A DNA stretch of 64,000 bases. It comes from DTPU01 sp963827855. GTDB lineage: Bacteria > Planctomycetota > Phycisphaerae > Sedimentisphaerales > Anaerobacaceae. Shown one piece after another: positions 60,085-64,000 of this stretch. Below the pieces are notes generated by a model. That model was not told the origin of the DNA and searched no databases. It was given only the letters and a program-made list of their open reading frames with translations. The stretch is from contig CAWHBY010000002.1 of assembly GCA_963827855.1 (NCBI GenBank), positions 310,001 through 374,000 of the forward strand, written 5' to 3'. The translations under genes and the position numbers were made by a program. Every line of letters begins with the position of its first letter. Position 1 is the first letter of the stretch.

Positions 60085-60603
60085 ATGAACGACAAACCGA
60101 ACACCCGATTCCCCGTGAATCCCTACCTGGCAGGCGTGCTCCTGGGCCTGGTCCTCTTGGCCAGCTTCTTGGTCCTTGGCGCAGGTCTGGGCGCATCAGG
60201 GGGAATCGCCCGGATCGGCGCGTGCACGATGATCGGCGTGGCCAAGGAGCGGACCCTGGCCAGCGAGTACTTCGGGGCCTGGGGCGCCCAACCCATGAAG
60301 TACTATCTGGTCTACATGCTGGCCGGGATCTTTCTGGGTGCGCTGATCTCGGCCCTGATCGGAGGCCGGTTCAAGGCACGGATTGAGCGGGGACAGGCCT
60401 TCTCCGCTTGGGGCCGAATCGCACTGGCCTTGATCGGAGGGGTGATCGTGGGATTTGCCAGCCGCCTAGCCAGCGGGTGTACCTCAGGCCAGGCCCTGAC
60501 CGGGTCCGCCCAGTTGATGACCGGCAGCTTCGTGTTCCTGATCTGCGTATTCGCCGGGGGATACGCCTTTGCATACCTCGTCAGGAGGCAATGGCATGAT
60601 TGA
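60085..60603 (+). CDS. YeeE/YedE-family sulfur transporter (half-size)
   Basis: The 172-residue protein has about five membrane segments. Conserved Cys motifs are GACTMIGV and RLASGCTSGQALTGSAQ, the latter characteristic of YeeE/YedE (TsuA-like) channels that move thiosulfate or similar sulfur compounds by Cys relay. ATG at 60085 lies 2 bp after the previous stop, and the gene overlaps the next by 8 bp. It probably works with the following full YeeE-rhodanese protein, as paired half-transporters often do. Confidence 0.82.
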   Translation: MNDKPNTRFPVNPYLAGVLLGLVLLASFLVLGAGLGASGGIARIGACTMIGVAKERTLASEYFGAWGAQPMKYYLVYMLAGIFLGALISALIGGRFKARIERGQAFSAWGRIALALIGGVIVGFASRLASGCTSGQALTGSAQLMTGSFVFLICVFAGGYAFAYLVRRQWHD

Positions 60604-62593
60604 GACATTCTTCTCTCTGGATCGGCTGGGCACGCCCGCGGCCTTTGTCGCGGCCCTTGTGATCGGCATGGCCTTTGGCCTCGTCCTGGAACAGGCCGGT
60701 TTCGGGAGCAGCCGGCGACTGGCCTCCGTGTTCTACCTTACGGACATGACCGTGGTAAAGGTGATGTTCACGGCCGTGATCGTGGCGGCCCTGGGGTTGT
60801 CCTACCTGCAGGCCCTGGGACTCGTGACCCTGGACAGGATCTACCTCCTTCCGACCGTGTACGGCCCGCAGATCGCGGGCGGCCTGGTCTTCGGCATCGG
60901 CTTTGTCATGGCCGGGTGGTGTCCGGGCACGGCTGCCGCTGGAATGGCCTGCGGCAAGGTCGACGCTCTAGTCTTCCTGATCGGCACCGTCATGGGCAGC
61001 ATCGTGTTCAACGAGTTCTATGGCTCCATGGCAGGCCTGATGCAGGCCGGAGACAGGGGCGTCCTGTCTGTGTACGACAGCCTGGGGATGTCACGAGGCA
61101 GCTTTGTCCTGATCCTAGCGATCGCAGGGGCCGCGTGCTTTGCCCTGTCAGAAACCCTGGAGAAGAAGTGGGGCAGACAGGAAGGCACGACCGATCCGCG
61201 GTGGCGCAAAAGCGTGAGCCTGACCCTCGTGATCCTGGCCGCGGCTCTGTGGCTGGTCCCCTCAGACGGACCTGCACCTGCCCAGACAGAGACCGTCCAG
61301 GCGGCAGCAACCGATCAAACCCTGCTCGCCCAGATCGAGCAGGCCGCCGACCACATAGAGCCCGAGGAGATTGCCGATCGGCTCATGACCGGAGACCCCT
61401 GCCTGGTCCTTGTGGACGTGCGACCGCAGGAGGAGTACGAGGCCTTCCACCTCCGCGGAGCAATGAACGTCCCCCTCTCCCAGGTAATGGAGGCGATGGA
61501 GCCCTACCGGCAGGCAGGCATGATTGTGCTCTACTCCAACGGCATAACCCATCCAGCCCAGGCACGCGACGCCCTGGCCCGCGCAGGATTCGTCAACGCC
61601 TACATCCTGACTGACGGCCTGACCGGATTCGTGGACCGCTGCCTCAAGCCAGTCTCCCTTCGCGCAGAGCCGGTGACCCCTGCAGAAGCGGACAGTATCC
61701 GCAGGTGGCGGGCCTACTTCTATGCAACCGCCCAGCCAAGTCCTGTCAAGGCGTCGAACGCCTCAGACGCGACCTCTCAGCAGGCCTTGGTGACCCCTGA
61801 GTGGCTGGCCGCGAGCCCGGATCGCACGAACCTGGTGATCCTCGACCTGCGCACCCAGCCCGAGTACAATACAGGTCACATTCCCGGGGCCTTGTACCTC
61901 CATCCGGAAGGCGTCAGAGGCAACATTGGGGGCCTCGGCTCCATGCTTCTGCCTGCCGACGTGTTGGGAAGGCTCTTTTCCCTGATGGGGATCGATCCCT
62001 CGGATCAGGTCATTCTGGTCTACAGCGGTGACAAGGTCAGGGACGCCACCCTCGTGGCCACAGCCCTGGCCCGCGTGGGACACGACCGGATGACCCTCCT
62101 GGACGGCGGATACGACCGCTGGACCGCGGAGGGACGGGCCGTGACGAACGCGCAGTCCCAGGTCAGGTCATCCGCCTATCAGATGGACCCCAAGGCCGAC
62201 ACCTTCACGGTCAACGCGGACACGGTCCTGAACCACGTCCGCAAACGAGACGTCCTCCTCCTGGACGTCCGGCCCGCAGAGAACTACAAAGGCCTCAAGT
62301 CCGATGAACCACGCGCAGGAAGGATCCCGGGCGCGGTCAACCGCCCGTACACCGAGGACCTGGCTAAGTCGGAGAGATTCGTCTGCCTCAAGCCCGCAGA
62401 AGACCTGGCCAAGGCCTACGCCGAGCTGATCCCCACCAGGGATTCACCCGTGATCGTGTACTGCCGAACAGGTCACCAGGCCAGCCAGACCCTCTTCGTC
62501 CTGACCCGCCTGCTGGGCTACACACAGGTCCGGTGGTACGACGGCGGGTGGACCGAGTGGTCGGCCCGACCTGACCTACCCATCGAGAAGTAG
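60596..62593 (+). CDS. YeeE/YedE transporter fused to three rhodanese domains
   Basis: The 665-residue protein has an N-terminal YeeE unit of about 195 residues (FGLVLEQAGFGSSRRLASVF; VMAGWCPGTAAAGMACGKVD). One more membrane segment lies near 208-222 (LTLVILAAALWLVP), then three rhodanese domains. The first (VLYSNGITHP) and second (VYSGDKVRD) lack the catalytic Cys, while the third has it (VIVYCRTGHQAS). Fusion of channel and rhodanese suggests direct transfer of imported sulfur to a persulfide carrier. ATG at 60596 follows aggagg and overlaps the upstream gene by 8 bp. Confidence 0.85.
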   Translation: MIETFFSLDRLGTPAAFVAALVIGMAFGLVLEQAGFGSSRRLASVFYLTDMTVVKVMFTAVIVAALGLSYLQALGLVTLDRIYLLPTVYGPQIAGGLVFGIGFVMAGWCPGTAAAGMACGKVDALVFLIGTVMGSIVFNEFYGSMAGLMQAGDRGVLSVYDSLGMSRGSFVLILAIAGAACFALSETLEKKWGRQEGTTDPRWRKSVSLTLVILAAALWLVPSDGPAPAQTETVQAAATDQTLLAQIEQAADHIEPEEIADRLMTGDPCLVLVDVRPQEEYEAFHLRGAMNVPLSQVMEAMEPYRQAGMIVLYSNGITHPAQARDALARAGFVNAYILTDGLTGFVDRCLKPVSLRAEPVTPAEADSIRRWRAYFYATAQPSPVKASNASDATSQQALVTPEWLAASPDRTNLVILDLRTQPEYNTGHIPGALYLHPEGVRGNIGGLGSMLLPADVLGRLFSLMGIDPSDQVILVYSGDKVRDATLVATALARVGHDRMTLLDGGYDRWTAEGRAVTNAQSQVRSSAYQMDPKADTFTVNADTVLNHVRKRDVLLLDVRPAENYKGLKSDEPRAGRIPGAVNRPYTEDLAKSERFVCLKPAEDLAKAYAELIPTRDSPVIVYCRTGHQASQTLFVLTRLLGYTQVRWYDGGWTEWSARPDLPIEK

Positions 62594-62597
62594 CGGC

Positions 62598-64000
62598 CTA
62601 CATCCTCATCCGCCTGCTATACACCCACCACTCGACGCAGACCAGGACCAGGGCGGCGATGACCAAGACGGGCCATAAGGGGACGTTGGTCCGCTTCACG
62701 GGGCCGGATTCCGCCTGGACCTGGCCGCTGGCCAGGCCGAGCTGCCTGCTGGGCAGGAGGTCACTCTCCTGGCTGTCGCAGAGGTTCACTGCATAGGACC
62801 GCAGCGGCCTTCCTGAGGGGGCCAGCCGGTAGACGCCGGCCCGCTGGGTGGGCGGGAGCCGCACCTCCCCGGTCTCGTCCGCCTTGACCGCCGTCCGGTC
62901 CAGACCTGGGCCGGTGATCGCGACCTCATCCCCTGCGGCGAGGCCCTGGGCCACGATCGCCTCACCGACCCTGGATTGGCCTGCCTCGGCCTGGCTGGTC
63001 TGAATGGCCAGGAAGTCCAGGGCGTTGTAGAAAAAAAGGATGTAGCTGCTCTCAAATGGCCAGTTGGAGGCCAGGGTGTCGAAGGCCACCATTACAAACG
63101 TGCTGCCGAGCCGATGGAGGGTGGCCACGGCGGCGCCCTCGCTGAACTCGGCCAGGACCTGGGCGTCACGGGGCAGGTTGAGGCGAAGCCCCTTGGCCAC
63201 GAACAGGGAGGCCAGGTTACAGTGACGCAGCACCGGATGGCCTGACCTCCAATCTGCAATCAAGGTATTCTCGATCGTGCCTGCGACGGTAGTCTCGATC
63301 CCCGGAGGCGGCCTGCCGAAGACCAGGAAGCGGCCCTTGGGGATGGAGGGCACCTCCACGTTGTCCAGCACGATCACGTCATACGGCTGGTCAATGCCCA
63401 TGCGGCTGTGGTCCATGGCCGCAAAGGCCGATGCAGTGACCTTGTCCACCTTCGCCACAGGGCAGGCCCGCAGCGCGGCCTCCATCGCCGGATTGCCACC
63501 GGTGACCAGCAGGACCGACAATCGCCTTGGCGGAGCCAGGACCGACCGGGCCGCGTCGTCACAGGCGAGCAGGTCCTTGCGCATCTGCCGGACCTCGAGC
63601 ACCCCCCCGCCGCGATAGGACAGGGTCAGCTCCATTGAGGCCTTGCCCGGCTCCAGGGTGTTGGCGTCCGCGATCCGCCTGCAGGCCGGGATCATGACAG
63701 ACTTGACGCTCACCACGTTGGCGTCGATGCTCACCTGCACGTCGGTCGTGATTGCAGCATCCTGGAAGTTGGCCAGCGCCGCGAAGACCTGGACCTTGTC
63801 CGGGCCGTCATAGGGCCGCCTGGCCTCCATGGAGGTGACCGCGACGTTCTCACCGGACCGGCCCATGCAGTAGAAGGTCAGGTCCTCCTTGCCCGCGACG
63901 ATCTGGCCGAGGTCCCGGATCCTGCCGTCACTGAACAAGACGAGCCTGGGCGTCTGCTCCGAGGTACGGTTGTTGGCCTCAGTGCCGGGCGAGGTTGTGA
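62598..64000 (-). CDS. VWA/BatA-like membrane protein, 5' part beyond the window
   Basis: The frame is open to the window edge, so the N-terminus is missing. Near 63950 it encodes RLVLFSDGRIRDLG, the end of a von Willebrand A core strand. Then come beta-sandwich domains (VSIDANVVSVKSVMIPACRR), a Rossmann-like part (LSVLLVTGGNPAMEAALRAC; YDVIVLDNVEVPSIPKGRFL) and a C-terminal membrane segment (LWPVLVIAALVLVCVEWWVY) with an RRMRM tail. The layout matches planctomycete/Bacteroidetes BatA-type proteins with a glutamine-amidotransferase-like insert. Its stop is 4 bp from the end of the convergent YeeE gene. Confidence 0.75.
   Translation of the reverse strand, partial: TTSPGTEANNRTSEQTPRLVLFSDGRIRDLGQIVAGKEDLTFYCMGRSGENVAVTSMEARRPYDGPDKVQVFAALANFQDAAITTDVQVSIDANVVSVKSVMIPACRRIADANTLEPGKASMELTLSYRGGGVLEVRQMRKDLLACDDAARSVLAPPRRLSVLLVTGGNPAMEAALRACPVAKVDKVTASAFAAMDHSRMGIDQPYDVIVLDNVEVPSIPKGRFLVFGRPPPGIETTVAGTIENTLIADWRSGHPVLRHCNLASLFVAKGLRLNLPRDAQVLAEFSEGAAVATLHRLGSTFVMVAFDTLASNWPFESSYILFFYNALDFLAIQTSQAEAGQSRVGEAIVAQGLAAGDEVAITGPGLDRTAVKADETGEVRLPPTQRAGVYRLAPSGRPLRSYAVNLCDSQESDLLPSRQLGLASGQVQAESGPVKRTNVPLWPVLVIAALVLVCVEWWVYSRRMRM

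Noticed and set aside
1..64000. CRISPR arrays, tRNA and rRNA genes
   Set aside because: No regularly spaced identical repeats, cloverleaf-like sequences or rRNA signatures were found by reading; the tandem repeats seen have seven- or eight-base units without spacers.

Overview
The window is GC-rich, gene-dense chromosomal DNA that most resembles Planctomycetota, probably a Phycisphaerae/Sedimentisphaerales-type lineage. The evidence is an ECF sigma factor followed by a FecR-type regulator and a glycosidase, Tat-exported enzymes, PQQ-like propellers opening with WPQWRGPNRDG, SBBP and PD40 propellers, parallel beta-helix/PKD giants, DUF4832-type glycosidase-like proteins and a DUF4350/VWA/ABC-2 gene set. 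This is inference from gene content; no rRNA or tRNA gene was seen.

Layout. 0.2-2.3 kb: sugar-type ABC ATPase (UgpC/MalK-like) with an S1/P1-like secreted hydrolase. 3.2-13.8 kb: minus-strand run of a DUF4350-like membrane protein, an ABC-2 ATPase and four tandem duplicated permeases, two of them frameshifted. 14.6-18.5 kb: a 1305-residue exported beta-helix/PKD/esterase-like mosaic. 18.5-26.2 kb: a repeat-rich island with plus-strand genes (two methyltransferases, a RAYT relic, a DUF4832 protein) and an IS1380-like insertion sequence. 26.3-29.7 kb: GH2 glycosidase plus Tat nitroreductase. 29.8-37.5 kb: an unusual operon of two Tat-exported Cys-rich proteins, two ankyrin/MBL-like proteins, a C45 acyltransferase-like enzyme and an SBBP propeller, joined by ATGA overlaps. 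37.6-44.5 kb: esterase-CBM9, M20 peptidase, PQQ-like propeller, PD40 stub and a LamG-MBL fusion. 44.6-53.9 kb: ECF sigma, FecR, GH51 arabinofuranosidase and three tandem GT-C-like membrane proteins, the third decayed. 54.1-57.5 kb: TrkA-N/RyR fusion, an arylsulfotransferase relic and a PQQ-like protein. 58.1-62.6 kb: a plus-strand sulfur module (ETHE1-like MBL-rhodanese, two YeeE/YedE transporters, one fused to rhodaneses). 62.6-64 kb: a VWA/BatA-like protein running off the edge.

The most novel material is between and inside the genes. Family A (five copies, about 445-459 bp when complete) has terminal inverted repeats of about 31 bp enclosing a chain of perfect hairpins whose stems differ between copies but stay paired. 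Family B (about 180 bp, three copies) has inverted ends and TA/TTA flanks; one copy is inserted in frame as 60 extra codons in the FecR gene, and another abuts a RAYT transposase relic. Degenerate heptamer/octamer tandem repeats sit at many gene ends. The IS1380-like element lies inside a family A copy and carries a leader hairpin that should hide its ribosome binding site only on read-through RNA.

Single-base frameshifts are concentrated in duplicated genes (permeases, GT-C-like genes, ankyrin/MBL). This fits decay after duplication, but assembly error cannot be excluded from the sequence alone.
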